A stretch of 64,000 bases of DNA, taken from positions 45,537,120-45,601,119 of the forward strand of contig CM056583.1 of the NCBI GenBank assembly GCA_029721435.1, given 5' to 3'. The position numbers and the translations under genes are program-made. Below are positions 35,445 through 49,000 of the stretch, piece by piece. Numbering within the stretch: position 1 is the first letter of the stretch; each line of letters begins with the position of its first letter. This DNA comes from Gymnothorax reevesii (lineage: Eukaryota; Chordata; Actinopteri; Anguilliformes; Muraenidae). The notes under the pieces are model-generated. The model did no database searches and was not told the origin of the DNA. It saw only the letters and a program-made list of their open reading frames with translations.

Positions 35445-36720
35445 CCCTCCAAGTAATCATATGGGGAACTGAGGACACCAATAATGTCCCCTTATTCTTA
35501 CATAACATTTATCAGCAGCAGCTCAGATACCCAGGGTCTTCATTGTCTTATTTTGCACTTGGGGACAAGTCGGAACTGCAGGTTGGCCAGTCTATCAGTT
35601 ATACTGCAGAATGAGGCTTTAAGAACAAGGTCATCCAGTATTGATTTTCCCTGATTCCTTCATTAATATCATGCACAATAGAGGGTGAAATCCACAAAAT
35701 CTGCTCAACAGCATATTGAGATACGCTGGTTTTAAACTTTAAACTGTTGGATTAATTAATCATACAGATTTTTGCAATGGGGTGAGCATCGACCACTCCT
35801 TTTGTGAAAGCTCCTTTTATACCCAAGCATGACAGAGTGCATCAGTTCAACACCTGTACACTTTTTTTCCTTTTTTTTTTGCAGTTTAACAATTTCTAGG
35901 TCCTATAATGCCGCTGCCCCAAATTTTTTGGCGCATGCAGCAGGAAACAAATTCAGAATGAACGTTTATTTCCAAAAAAATAAAACAAAATAAGTCTGAG
36001 ATGATTTACAAATCACAGCTTTCTTTTTTAACCATGCGTTTTCCATAACTCCCCAATGTTTTTGGAAATAGGGATGAAAATAGGATTTCAATGTAGATCT
36101 AGCTGGCACTTTTACATATGCAATTTACTTATGACTACAGCACTGCGTGAATGTCTAAGGCACCAAAAATTTATTTAAATATTATGCTTGGTCTTCGATC
36201 TTCATCTTTTCTTTTCTGCATTAGTGTTTCTGCAGAAAGAGAACATTTAAGAATCTCAGTTTAACTGCTTTGTGCAGAATAAAAATAATGCCAATTTTCC
36301 CTGTAATGCATGAGCCTATTTAGGCTTTATAACATTGTATTTGTGTCACAGAGACTGGAAAATTATTCCAGTGAAGCGAGACATTTGGAAATTCAATTAC
36401 AGAATTATGTAGGAAAATTTCAGAACTTATAAAGGCCAGAATCTATATCTGCACATTGGGGTTAAAAAAAGAAATTTTATGTGGAAACGTTTGCATATTG
36501 TCAAAGAGGGAAACAGCTGGTATAGTCCTGACAGAGTTCTGATTATTAAGTCTCTCTGGGATTAGCCGGAGAGACAGAAGCGAATGAGGCAGATAGTCAG
36601 CAGAAAAACTATGGCAAGTTAGCCAGTTTGCTTAAATCAACCTACAAGCCAATGATCTAAAAAACTCACAAGTCACTGCATCAAAAGTTTTGGAAAGGAA
36701 TGATCGCAACAAATATTGAT
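35445..36720. other. Intergenic, nothing recognised
   Basis: Only AT-rich sequence with short homopolymer runs. The ORF at 35369-35614 begins inside the foldback arm and has no family resemblance. Confidence 0.4.
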
Positions 36721-36724
36721 TTAT

Positions 36725-38380
36725 TCACAACCCAATCAGTAGAAGTCGGCACACTACAGAAAATGTAAATAAAATCAAAAAACAGTAATGTGAAAAGCCC
36801 ATTAACGCTCCACTAAAATGAAGACACTACCACAACACAATCGATACACCTGAATTCAGCTGGTGGAAAATATATGCTGATTTCAAATCTGATGACTGCA
36901 ACAGATTCCAATAAAAATGGAGAACAAGCAATTTTAGTACTAATAATGATGAGACAAGTCGCAATAACATTGTGATGTGAAATAGCTGACATTAAACTGG
37001 TGAGTTAATCATGTTATGATGTTAAATGTGCCTCCAGAGGAAAAAAAGGCCTAGTCCCACAATTGATTGCCAAACAGCTAATAATCCATTACTCGAAGAG
37101 CAACATTCCCCAAAGAGATACCTGGAGGAATTTGGGACTTTTACCCATTACAATGTGTAGTATAACTGAAAGAAAGAAGGATACAGATTGAATGGCAGAG
37201 CTTAAACAATAAGGCCGAAAGCCACTACAATATGTGCGCATTAGCCATCCTTCAGACGTCACTACCTTCAGAACTACGATACGACTGCAATTGTCATGAT
37301 GACATGGGCTTGCATATCATCACCCTATTAAAATAATGGCCAAAGCCATTTTTTGCCAAAAATTTTTTGGAGTTTTTGGTCTAAATCATCTCTTGCTCGG
37401 TATTTGGTGAAGTTTTTTGTGTTTTCCCAAAAACTTGAAAAAATGACTCGGGCCATTATTTTAATAGGGTAGGGACATACTCAAGTGAATCCTTAACAGT
37501 GAACATCCATCGCCCCTGCATGCACAGGTCCCAGTTAAAGCCTCACTATGCAAAGCCAAAGTCATACATTAACACCGAGGACTTGTTGTCATCTGAGATG
37601 GACAGTAGCACAGAGAATGTGTGTTTTATGGTTCAACAAGTGAACACATCAAGTGTTTTTTTTTTCTCTCCAGACCAAAAACAAAAAGAACAACATAATC
37701 TGATATCAGCGTCTGGTCCAAAAGCCAACATCTGTCGTGGTATAGGGGTGTGTCAGTGCGCGTGATTTAGGGGTGTGTAAGGGTACAAGGCATTTTTGAC
37801 TTGCACATTTGCAAAGGCTGAAATAATGCAGAAAGTTACATAAGAACTTTGTTGCAATATATGCTGCTCATCTTGTTGTTTTTTGTTCTAGAGACGTCCC
37901 TGCTTTTTCCCATATGACAACACCAAACCAGGTTCTACATAGATTAAAAATTAATGAAAGTGTAAGCAGAGAGCTTGAATGCTTACACAGTCCTGATCTG
38001 TCTCTAATTGAGAATTTATAGCATATTTTAAAGCAAAACACACGACAATGAAGGCCCCATACACAGCTCAGGACTTGCATAATGAAGGAATGTGGGAAAA
38101 TTCTGCTTGACCAAGTGGTGTCTTCAGAGCCCAAGCATTTAATGAATATGATTTAAAGACACATTAATGGCACACAGTGGTAATCAGTCGATAGTGCCAA
38201 CTTTTTCGACTCCATTGAGTCATCGTGTAAATTTTGAAAATGCGATAAAAATCACATTAACACATCAATTATTGTGTTGCCGAGATGTTTTTGATAAAAT
38301 GCAGGGTGAATGGATTTTCGGAATGCGCTTGCATTTTCCATGATGTGCCAACTTTTCCAGAATTAAGGTTGTAGTTTATA
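36725..38380 (+). mobile_element. Degenerate Tc1-like element split by a MITE
   Basis: Left-end sequence (tcggcacactacagaaaatg, aaataaaatcaaaaaacagt) and right-end sequence (ttccatgatgtgccaacttt at 38336) belong to the same family as 8645-9600. Between them lies a heavily decayed transposase: a helix-turn-helix-like region near 37060-37200, gtggtataggggtgtgtcag (VMVWGC-like region) at 37736, and a C-terminal part at 37890-38160. It is inactive. Confidence 0.65.
37322..37470. mobile_element. 149-bp MITE with perfect 20-bp inverted termini
   Basis: The left end accctattaaaataatggcc at 37322-37341 and its exact reverse complement at 37451-37470 enclose about 109 bases. It sits inside the Tc1 fossil, so it inserted later. 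Confidence 0.85.
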
Positions 38381-39924
38381 AGTTTACCACCCTTTAATTT
38401 AATGAATTTTCACTTCATTGTAAAAGCAACAACTCCATGTGGAATAGTTTTAGATGTGCCTTAGACCTTTGCCCAAAACAAAACAGCGCAGCAACTGTTT
38501 ATGCTCCAAGTACGCCTTTTTCTACTGTTAAGTGTGTGAAGCACAATTTACGCATTGAAGAACAAAAATAATGTTCAAGATATCTGAATATACCAACAGT
38601 AACCCTTACTCTGTCTGAATTCCACCCCTCTAAAATATCGCACATGTAGCTTCCATTTCTGCAGCATTAATTTTACAACAGTGCAATTACATAGGTCCTA
38701 CATAAGGTGTGAGCACATATGTAAAGTCTGGCATTATAGCACTGAATATGTAACCAAGAAAAAAAAAAAAACATTTAAAAAAAAAAAATGTACAAATCCA
38801 ATTAACATTGTATAGCATAATCATCAATTTACATACAGAACATTTTATAAAGATATTTATATAGTGAACCAAGGAACTGAATTAATGAAATCAGTTTTTT
38901 TTTAACATAACCCCAGTAATTCTGCAAAAAATACTAAATCAAGTCTTCTGATTTTAATATCGCAATTGATATACATGAAGTAGTTGTGCTATTCTTCGTT
39001 AACTGTTTATCAAATAATGGACTTTCTGTTTTAAATACACATTTCAGCCTGCCAAGGCAACCCATAAAATAAGGTACTGACATGAAACCAGCCCTGACCT
39101 AATTAACTACACAACTGTAAAGGGTTACAGAGGGATTTCAAACCAGATAAAGTGATGTTTTAAAAAGCGTAATACTGTGAGTATACACAAGCATCTCTCA
39201 ATGGGTTAAAGGTCTACAAACAATGACCACAAGAACAGCTCTTTTTCAAGTCATGCGACTGAAGTGATAAATTAGTGTGTTAAATAGAAAAAGTCACCTT
39301 ATTTAAAACCACATTCACAACACTGTGGGGAGTAAGTAGACAATTCCCAAAATTCTGTGACTACCGTAAAGCAAACAGATAAACATCTCTGTGAAAGCAT
39401 ATTCAACAGTGATGTGATAGAATGTTACCAAATGAACTGTTACAGTAGCTGCAATAAAAGATAGCTCCTAAAATATGTAAATACTAACTCCGGTTCAAAT
39501 ATTTGATTCCTCTATGTTTTACCAACAACATTGTAAATCTGCTTGTGCTTCATAGACAAAACTAGAACATTCGGTTATTCTAAAATACTCTTTTTGCCTC
39601 CGTGAGGTCAATTTGCAAATAATCTGAACAGTTAACAGTTGCTTTTTTTGTTTAAAACACCAAAAAACCTCTATTCAATAAACCTATGCATGTCCTCAAA
39701 AAATATATAATTTCAGTCATCACAACAAAATAATAGTAGTTCTATAAATCGCTTGTCAATTGAAGCAAATCTCTTCCCACCTTCAGGAGTAGCCGGAAAG
39801 GTGCACACATTCCAAAGACAATATTATTTAGCAATTTGTGACAATAATATATTCTCTGTATTCGTCTTCAAGTTTCAAGTTTGAAAGGAGAAAGACCGTT
39901 TCTCCAATGCAGCATGGGTACGTT
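38381..39924 (-). other. shc3: shc3 3' UTR and downstream region
   Basis: This follows the shc3 stop codon on the minus strand and holds no other coding similarity. It is AT-rich, with A-runs at 38759-38789. No unambiguous AATAAA on the minus strand was located, so the transcript end is not fixed. Confidence 0.45.
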
Positions 39925-40053
39925 TCACTCTTTTCTTGCTACAGGCTGTTTAAGACACAGTTCACTTCCGGCAGAGACAATGGGCAAGCTGTTGTCACGA
40001 TGATGGCTAATTAAGTGGCTGATGCTCTCAAAAATGTGATCTTTTGTCCGCAC
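39925..40053 (-). CDS. shc3: shc3 terminal coding exon (SH2 C-terminal half)
   Basis: It encodes 42 residues, [18 protein letters not shown] onward to [13 protein letters not shown] and a TGA at 39925-39927. It supplies the second half of the SH2 fold, including the helix before the LPIVSAG strand and the LCL terminal strand. The acceptor ttctttttgaag precedes 40053. The previous exon ends in phase 0 after DPEGT. Confidence 0.96.
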   Translation of the reverse strand: MRTKDHIFESISHLISHHRDNSLPIVSAGSELCLKQPVARKE

Positions 40054-43000
40054 CTTCAAAAAGAAAAAACAGAAACATTTTTTACAACTACAATATGATT
40101 CTGTTATGTTTGAAGTTTTCATGGGGGGACTAGAGAAAATAGGGATCATTACACAAGGTATGAATTCCTGACAGGACCTTGAAGAATATTTATGAGAAGA
40201 GCTTTTACAATGTTCTGTGTCAATGCAGTCATACTCAGTATCATTCAAGTACTCTGGCTCAATTACAAGGAAACACAAGTCTGCCGTCCAATGGCAGAAC
40301 CTAGTAACTCACTTTTATTTGATTTTGAGACAAAAGCAGAAAATGACCTGAAAGGGTTAAAATTGTCCTTGAGTTAGTGAACCCTAGAGAATTATAAAAC
40401 TAACCTTCCCCAAATAACCAGGCTTTAATGTCAATTTGTTTCATTTTCTGCTTTTTTCTCAAAATCAAATAAAAGTGAGTTACTAGGTTCTGCCATTGGA
40501 CAGCAGAAGTGGTGCCAGGCACAACAAACCCTGCTCCTCTCACATACTTTCACCTACTTGTATGAAATTCAATAGGGATCTATTCTGGGGCAGTGACAAT
40601 CCCAATATCGAATTTGGGGTGAATCTGGCCATTAGTTTTGCTGCTAGAGTGTTAAAAAACAAACAAATGAAAGCCCATTCATAGAATGACGACTTGGCGG
40701 AATCATGCACAGATCTCTGAAACAGAATGAACGGAATGGAGTTGGTTTCAAGTCTCGAGCTGTGATAGTAGCGAAGTTATGAACCAAAATGTGTTTTTGG
40801 CCTTTCTGGTGAGCTTGACCTTTGACCTTTGGGCTCGAAAAGAGACCAGTCTCTACGCACAAGGCTAGTCAATGTTGTCACCAAGTTTGGTGAAGATAAT
40901 GTGAAAATTGTGGCCTGTAGAGTGCATACAAACAGACAAACAGACAGACAGACAGACAAAATAATAAACCAGAATGAAGCGCTGCTTAGGTGACCTTTAC
41001 CTTTGACCTAGATTTACCAAAATAGTACAGTGCTTAGAAATAGATAGATCAGGTAACGCAGGCCTTGAGTTTATCAACAAATTATGCGCTTGTGTACACC
41101 GATTAGAAGCAAAGCTAAGGCCACTTATGTGTTTTTGACATTTTGTGCGACCTTGAACTTTGATGTAGATTCATCGAAATAGTGCAGTACCCAGGTCAAT
41201 TGACATAAACCTTTTGTTTATGAACAATATGCACTTGGTTTGAAGTCTCAACGACGATTAGAACCGAAGATATGGCATATGTGTTTTTGACCTTTTGTGT
41301 GACCTTGAACTTGACCTTTGATCTAGATTCACCAAAATAGTGCAGTGCCTGCCCAGTGCCTGTCCTATGTTAATCATGAAGTATGAGCTAAATTGAACTG
41401 AAAATGTGGACACCACAGTGCAAACAAAAAAAACACACAAACCAATGAAAAGTCATTCATAGAATGACGACTTTCCGGAATCATGGACAGATCTCAGGAA
41501 TAGAATGAATGGAAAGGAGTTGGTTTAAAGTCTCTAGCTGTAATGGTAGCAAAGTTATGAACCAAAACGTGTTCTTGACCTTTCTGGTGACCTTGACCTT
41601 TGACCTCAAAAAGAGACCGGTCTATAGCCACAAGGCTAGTCAATGTTGATACCAAGTTTGGTGAAGAAAATGTAAAAATTGTGGCCTGTAGAGTGCAGAG
41701 AAACAGACAGACAAACAAATAAATGAAAATAGAGCACTGCTTAGGTGACCTTGACCTCTGACCTAGATTTATCAAAATAGTGCAGTGCTTAGGTCAGGTA
41801 ATGCAGGCCTTGAGTTTATCAAAAAATTATGCACTTGGCTTGAAGTGTCTACATGGAATAGAACCGATGGCCACTAATGTGTTTTGGACATTTTGTCTGA
41901 CCTTGACCTTGGTGATCTAGATTCACCATAATAGTGCAGTACCTAGGTGAACTGACAGACTTTTTGTTTATCAACAATATGCACTTGATTTGAAGTCTCT
42001 ACGACGATTAGAACTGAAGATATGGCTTCTTCTGTGTTTTTGAACTTTTGTGACCTTGACCTTTGACCTAGATTCACCAAAATAGTGCAGTGCCTGCCCA
42101 GTGCCAGTCCTGTGTTGAGTATGCACTTGGTTTGAAGTCTGTACGAAGATTGAAACCGAAGCCATGGCTTCTGATGTGTTTTTGACCTTTTGTGTGACCT
42201 TGACCTTTGACCTATATTCACCATAATAGTGCAGTGCCTGCCCAGTGCCTGTCCTATGTTGAGTATGCACCTGGTTAGAAGTGTCTACGATGATTAGAAC
42301 TGAAGATATGGCTTCTTATATGTTTCTAACCTTTTGTGTGACCTTGACCTTTGACCTAGATTCAACTAAATAGTGCAGTGCCTGCCCAGTGCCTGTCCAA
42401 TGTTGATCTTGTAATATGAGCTAAATTTAGCCGAAACTGTGGACGCCACAGTGCAAACAAACAAAAACACAAACAAGTACTACAGCGCCCTCCGCAATTA
42501 TTGGCATCCCTAGTTAACATGTGTTAAAAGCCTGAAAATAAATTCAATTTTTATAGCAGAAGCATACTCTCACACTGAAAATTGTAGAAAAATGTAACCT
42601 TCAACCCAAGTGAATTTTAAGGGAAAAAAACAATCCCTGACTAAGAAATAATTGTTTTTCATAAAATCACCTGTTCCACAATTACTGGCATCCCTAACAA
42701 TTCCTAGGAAATAAATGTAATTGAAGTGTTTGAAGTATGTCATTTCTACAGTAGTTTACAAAGTTGATCAGAGTATGTTGGAACATTTAACTAGTAATTC
42801 ATGACTTCCTGTTTCTCTGGGGAATAAATATGACGTAACACCGAGGCCATTTCTCTTATCCACTCTTCAACATGGGAAAGACAAAGGAACACACCATTCA
42901 AGTAAGGCAGATGTGTGTTGACCTTCAGGCAAAGTCAGGCAATGGCTACAAGAAAATAGCCACTCGCTTGCACCTGCCCATATCTACTGTCAGAGGAATC

Positions 43001-46000
43001 ATTAAGAAGTTTAAAACAACTGGAACAGTGGTAAACTAGAAAAGCAGTTGGAGAGCGCAGACCTCCGCCAAGCACAACATTTCCTTCCATATTGCGACTT
43101 CCACCATAGATATTAGTCTTACATTTATTTTATCTTCATTTTTAGATTCCTTGACCATGAAAACATGGCAATTTGATTCAAAATGCTATATCAATATTAG
43201 TTCCACAGCATCTTGGCTGTTAAAAGATTAAAAGATGTTGCATGTTTCTAGCTTCATTTATTTTTGTTTTTTTTCTTATGATGCAACATTTCCCCTCATG
43301 TTGTAATTTACACATAAATATTAGTCCTACATTTATTTCATCTATTTTTTCAGAATCCCTGACCAAGAAAACATACCATTAGCAACTGAAATCATAATGA
43401 TATCAATATTAGTTCAGTAGTTATTTACAAAAATCAAATTTTCCGTAATGGTGGTTTTCTTCTGGATCTAGTTCCCTGTCTTTTGAAGATACAGTAAATC
43501 CGGTGACACCTTCCTAATTCTGCAATATCTTTGCTATATAATGGTGTTTGTCGCATGTTTGTAGCTTCATTTGATCTCTTCCTATAATGAAAGTTCCGAA
43601 GGTCCCCTACTTTCGTATTCTGGATCATAGTATCATAGTATCCGGAATTATTCCATTTTCAGGATCAGTCTTTAATATATTGTAGAACATGTTCGAAAAT
43701 TGTCCTGTATTTTTTTTCCAAGTGCCCTGACCATTTTTGGTGGAGTTATATGCATAAATGTCGAAAATGGCCCTATCCCCCAATGTTAAAGGAATGTAAA
43801 AAAATTCCTGGATCCAGACGGAGATCCGGATCACTTCCAAAATCTAATCATTTCTTCCTTATACCAATCTGTACAATCTCTGAAAATTTCATCAAAATCT
43901 GTCCATAACTTTTTGAGTTACAAAATGGAAACCAACAGACAAACAAACAAACAAACAAACTAACAAACCCAGGCAAAAACATAACCTCCTTGGCGAAGGT
44001 AATAAGCCTGGACAAGGACGTAAGGTTATTTTGCCACCACGCACAGTGAGGAGCATGGTAAGAGAAATAAAAAGTTCTTCAAAGCGCACTGTTAAAGAAA
44101 TGCAAGAAATGGTAGCATCTTGGGGTCGCAAAGTCTCCAAAACAACCACCAGGCGCTATCTACATGCCAACAAGCTATTTGGGAGGCATGCACGGAAAAA
44201 ACCTTTTCTCACTCACAATCATAAACGCAAACGTCTGGAGTTCGCTAAGTGGTACTGGGACTTCAACTGGGACTGTGTGCTTTGGTCAGATGAGACGAAG
44301 ATAGAGCTTTTTGGCAACAAACACTCTAAGTGGGTCTGGCAGAACACAAAAGATGAGTATGCCCACTGTGAAGTATGGGGGAGGATCAGTGATGCTGTGG
44401 GCCTGTTTCTCTTCCAGAGGCCTTGGGAACCTTGTTAGGGCGCAAGGCATCATGATTGCTTTGAAATACTAGGACATTTTAAATCAAAATCTGGTGGCCT
44501 CTGCCCGAAAGCTGAAGATGGGTCGTCACTGGGTCTTTCAGCAAGATAATGACCCTAAACATGTGGCCAAATCAACACACAAATCGTTAACCAGACACAG
44601 GATCCAGCTCCTCCCAAGGCCATCTCAGTCCCCAGACCTCAACCCCATTGAAAACCTGTGGAGTGAGCTGAAGAGGCGAGGGCAGAGGAGAGGACCCAGG
44701 TCGCTGGATGATTTAGAGAGAATGTGCAAAGAGGAATGCTCAAAGATCCTTCTTTCTGTATTCTCCCATCTTGTGAAACATTATAGGAGAAGATTAGGTG
44801 CTGTTTTGTTGGCAAAAGGGAGTTGTACAAAGTATTAACATCAGGGGTCCTAATTATTGTGGCACACATTATTTGATGTAAAGGAATTATTTCTTAATGT
44901 GGGATTTTTTTTCCCACTGAATAAATGCACTGAATTAAAGGTTGGATTTTCCTCTTTTTTTCATTGTGGTCCTACATTATTTAGAAATAAATTGAATTTA
45001 TAAGAAGCCACAAAGTTTATTAGGTGAGGGGAAATTCAAAAAAGAGATCTCACTGTCAAAGCATGGGGATATGGTACCACCTTATGGAATGTTTACAATG
45101 AAAACACAAGCCAAATGAAATTCTAATCGATATTTCAGAATAATTCCCACAAACAGAATATAAATTGGTGGGATGTGTAAGTTTAAATTATTCTGATCTA
45201 AATCTTAACTTATAACTGCTGCCAGCGATTTCCTTGATAAAAACGAGTTACCCCTGGCTGACTTCTAGAAAATAAATGAAAAAAACAAGGAGGCAGTCTT
45301 TTGAATGGCTCTTTGAAAGTAACGGCTCCTCAAGATCCGGCTCCCTTCAAAGAGCAATAAATCCCATCTCTATACTGTACTGATTTGAGGTTCCCTGTTC
45401 ACCGATGCCAACTGTTGGATTTGCTGTGATTGGCTGGAGGGTCTATCACCAATGTGTGTAGCCTGGGTTACTCTTTGTGCCTGTGTGTGTTGGGGGGTGT
45501 TCCTACTCGTTCGCAGGTGTCATCTTTTTACGTTGGCTATTTAATCTCGTTTGGTCTCACAAAAAAAGTGTGGGGGATGGAATATATTTTTTGCAAAAGT
45601 GTGGGTGTTGCATCCCCCACATCCCCCACGTCTGCAATGCGCCTCTTTCAGAGTACCAACTGATATTGGGCATCAAAAATCTGTCCCGGAATCTATTGGG
45701 AATACAACCATTATGACTCCTGGCTCTAATGAGCGCAGTATTTGTAGATGGGTCAATTAATTTCATCCAAATCCCTGCTGTCAACGTTAGAATTTATAGC
45801 AGTATTGACGGGAAACAGAAACATTTAGAATGTAGAAAGCTGCAAAAAATTGCAAATACAAAACCCAAAACCAGTGAAGTTGGCACGTTGTGTAAATCGT
45901 AAATAAAAACAGAATACAATGATTTGCAAATCCTTTTCAACCTATATTCAATTGAATACACTGCAAAGACAAGTTATTTAATGTTCGAACAGGTAAACCT

Positions 46001-49000
46001 TGTAATTTTTTGCAAATATTAGCTCATTTGGAATTTGATTCCTGCAACATGTTTCAAAAAAGCTGGCACAAGTGGCAAAAAAGACTGAGAGAGTTGAGGA
46101 ATGCTCATCAAACACTTATTTGGAACATCCCACAGGTGAACGGGCTAATTGGGAACAGGTGGGTGCCATGATTGGGTATAAAAGCAGCTTCCCTGAAATG
46201 TTCAGTCATTCACAAACAAGGATGGGGCGAGGGTCACCACTTAGTGAACAAATGCGTGAGCTGATTGTCGAACAGTTTAAATACAACATTCCTCAACGAG
46301 CAATTGCAAGAAATTTAGGGATTTCATCATCTACGGTCCGTAATATCATCAAAAGGTTCAGAGAATCTGGAGAAATCACTGCACGTAAGCGACAAGGCTG
46401 AAAACCAACATTGAATGCCCATGACCTTCGATCCCTCAGGCGGTACTGCATCAAAAACCGACATCAGTGTGTAAAGGACATCACCATATGGGCTCAGGAA
46501 CACTTCAGAAAACCACTGTCGGTAACTACAGTTCGTCGCTACATCTGCAACTGCAAGTGAAATCTCTACAATGCAAAGCGAAAGCCATTTATCAACAGCA
46601 CACAGAAACGCCGCCGGCTTTGCTGGGCCCAAGCTCATCTAAGATGGACTGATGCAAAGTGGAAAAGTGTTCTGTGGTCTGAGAAGTCCACATTTCAAAT
46701 TGTTTTTGGAAACTGTGGACGTCGTGTCCTCCGGACCAAAGAGGAAAAGAACCATCCGGACTGTTATAGGCACAAAGTTCAAAAGCCAGCATCTGTAATG
46801 GTATGGGGGTGTATTAGTGCCCAAGGCATGGGCAACTTACACATATGTGAAGGCACCATTAATGCTGAAAGGTACATACAGGTTTTGGAGCAACATATGT
46901 TGCCATCCAAGCAACGTCTTTTTCATGGACGCCCCTGCTTATTTCAGCAAGACAATGCCAAGCCACATTCTGCACGTGTTACAACAGCATAGCTCCGTCG
47001 TAAAAGAGTGCGGGTACTAGACTGGCCTGCCTGTAGTCCAGACCTGTCTCCTATTGAAAATGTGTGGCGCATTATGAAGCGTAAAATACGACAACAGAGA
47101 CCCCGGACTGTTGAACAACTTAAGCTGTACATCAAGCAAGAATGGAAAAGAGTTCCACCTGAAAAGCTTCAAAAATTGGTGTGCTCAGTTCCCAAACGTT
47201 TACTGAGTGTCGTTAAAAGGAAAGGCGATGTAACACAGTGGTAAAAAGGCCCCTGTGCCAACTTTTTTGCAATGTGTTGCTGCCTTTAAGTTCTATGTTA
47301 ATGATTATTTGCAAAAAAAGAATAAAGTTTCTCAGTTTGAACATTAAACATCTTGTCTTTGCAGTGTATTCAATTGAATATAAGTTGAAAAGGATTTACA
47401 AATCATTGTATTCTGTTTTTATCTACGATTTACATAGCGTGCCAACTTCACTGGTTTTGGGTTTGTATTTCAAATTTCAGAGCAATCCCAATTCCAGAAA
47501 CGTCTCTATCAATTACTTTCCATTTTGCTATCACAAGTTTTACATTTCAGACAAAAAAGGAAATAGCTGTAGGTTACGCAAAAACTTTAAAATGGACTGA
47601 CAATTTATGTGAATGACAATAAGATGACACATTCATAGTGAAATTCAGTCATCTCATTACCCTCCATATTAATTGACTATGTTGATTTTCTTTGCTTGTA
47701 AACATGACCGTCTTTGCCCACCCACTGACTTGAGATCATAATGAATCTTGTGCATTCCCTGCATGTGCCTGTATGAATGAATTTAGGTGTTGAGAGTGAC
47801 CGACAGAATGTAGAAATGTACACTCACCGTGCCCTCTGGGTCTACCAGCAGGAGGTGCTTGGTCTGCCCGTTGTGCATGCCTGTCAGTACATACGAACCC
47901 GGATTGGTGGCACTCTTTCGCACCAGAAAGTCACCGTCCTCCTGCAGCAACTTCTCAGCCTCCTTGCGGTTCATTTCCCCATGGTACCATGGCTGTCCGT
48001 CCAGCTCTTCGTGAGCTTTGAAAGCGGCCGCACGGACCAAGAGTGGGCTGGAGTTGTCAACGGATGCAACTTTGCTCAGGGCTGGAACCGGAGGCTGAGT
48101 GAGAATGGCATCTTCAAAGGGCTCTGGGGAGAGCAGCAAAGTTTTTATTCTCTGTAGCCGACTGCATCACCAGTTCCAAGTGCTCTACAAGAATCAATGT
48201 CTAACCTAAACAACAGAATGCTTATTCAATTAGCCAATAACACACAACAGACAAAGAGCACATTTTAAGCCCTTGGAGGAAGTAGAATGAGCTGTATGTG
48301 CAATAAATTTTTTACTTCTGAATTATACATGGGCAAGACAGCGTGTAGATAAAAGATCCAAGAACATAGTTCACAATATCATTGTAAAGCCATTGCAAAG
48401 ATTTGTTTTCCAAAAAAATGCCGTTGAAACAATCTCCCTTTGTTCTAGTGCTGAAGTATTATTAACAAAAAGTGCTCAGAGTTCAAGAAGAGTCAATAAC
48501 CATCACACTTCTTTAATCATGCTGCATGACTTCAATTAGCTGATAGTAGGCAGGAACAGTGGTTCTTACTCATATCGAACAGATCTTTCCTCGGACTATC
48601 TTTGGCCACTCCTTTGGGCGCATCCCTCACAGAGTCAGACGCAGTCTGGAGCGCTGCAAGGACCTGGGCATCGATGTGCTGAGTGTTCACGTATGTGGGT
48701 ACGTCTCCCATTTTTGGTACTTGACTTTTACTCTCAGGTAGGCTGTATACATGACTTGAACCTAGATGCAGACAAAGATGACAAATGCAAGAAAGTGATA
48801 CTTCGCAAATTTGCTTATGCATGTCCGCAGCCTTTGAAACAAGTGGTAAATTCTTCATTAGAGAATGTAGTCAGAACTAAGAAAAAATAAAATGTCAAAT
48901 ACCACTCCTCAAAATTTGAGAGTTCTTACAGGAGGATGATCATCTTCAATGTCTTTACCACTGTATATTCAATATTTAAATCTTATTCTGAACAAACTAC

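Larger units (their letters stand above)
42481..45010 (+). mobile_element. Tc1-like element split by a repeat insertion, right end clipped
   Basis: The left end tacagcgccctccgcaatta begins a long terminal repeat. Its inverted counterpart lies at about 44845-45010 but lacks the outermost 50 or so bases. Between them is a Tc1 transposase in two pieces, separated by a 960-bp unrelated repeat at 43040-44003. Confidence 0.82.

Noticed and set aside
41943..42270. Repeated ORFs reading GQALHY and SKVKV on the minus strand
   Set aside because: They are frames of the 144-bp tandem units and not a repeat protein.
47777..48157. 126-residue + strand ORF over the shc3 SH2 exon
   Set aside because: The minus-strand frame is an unmistakable SH2 domain; the plus frame is its shadow.
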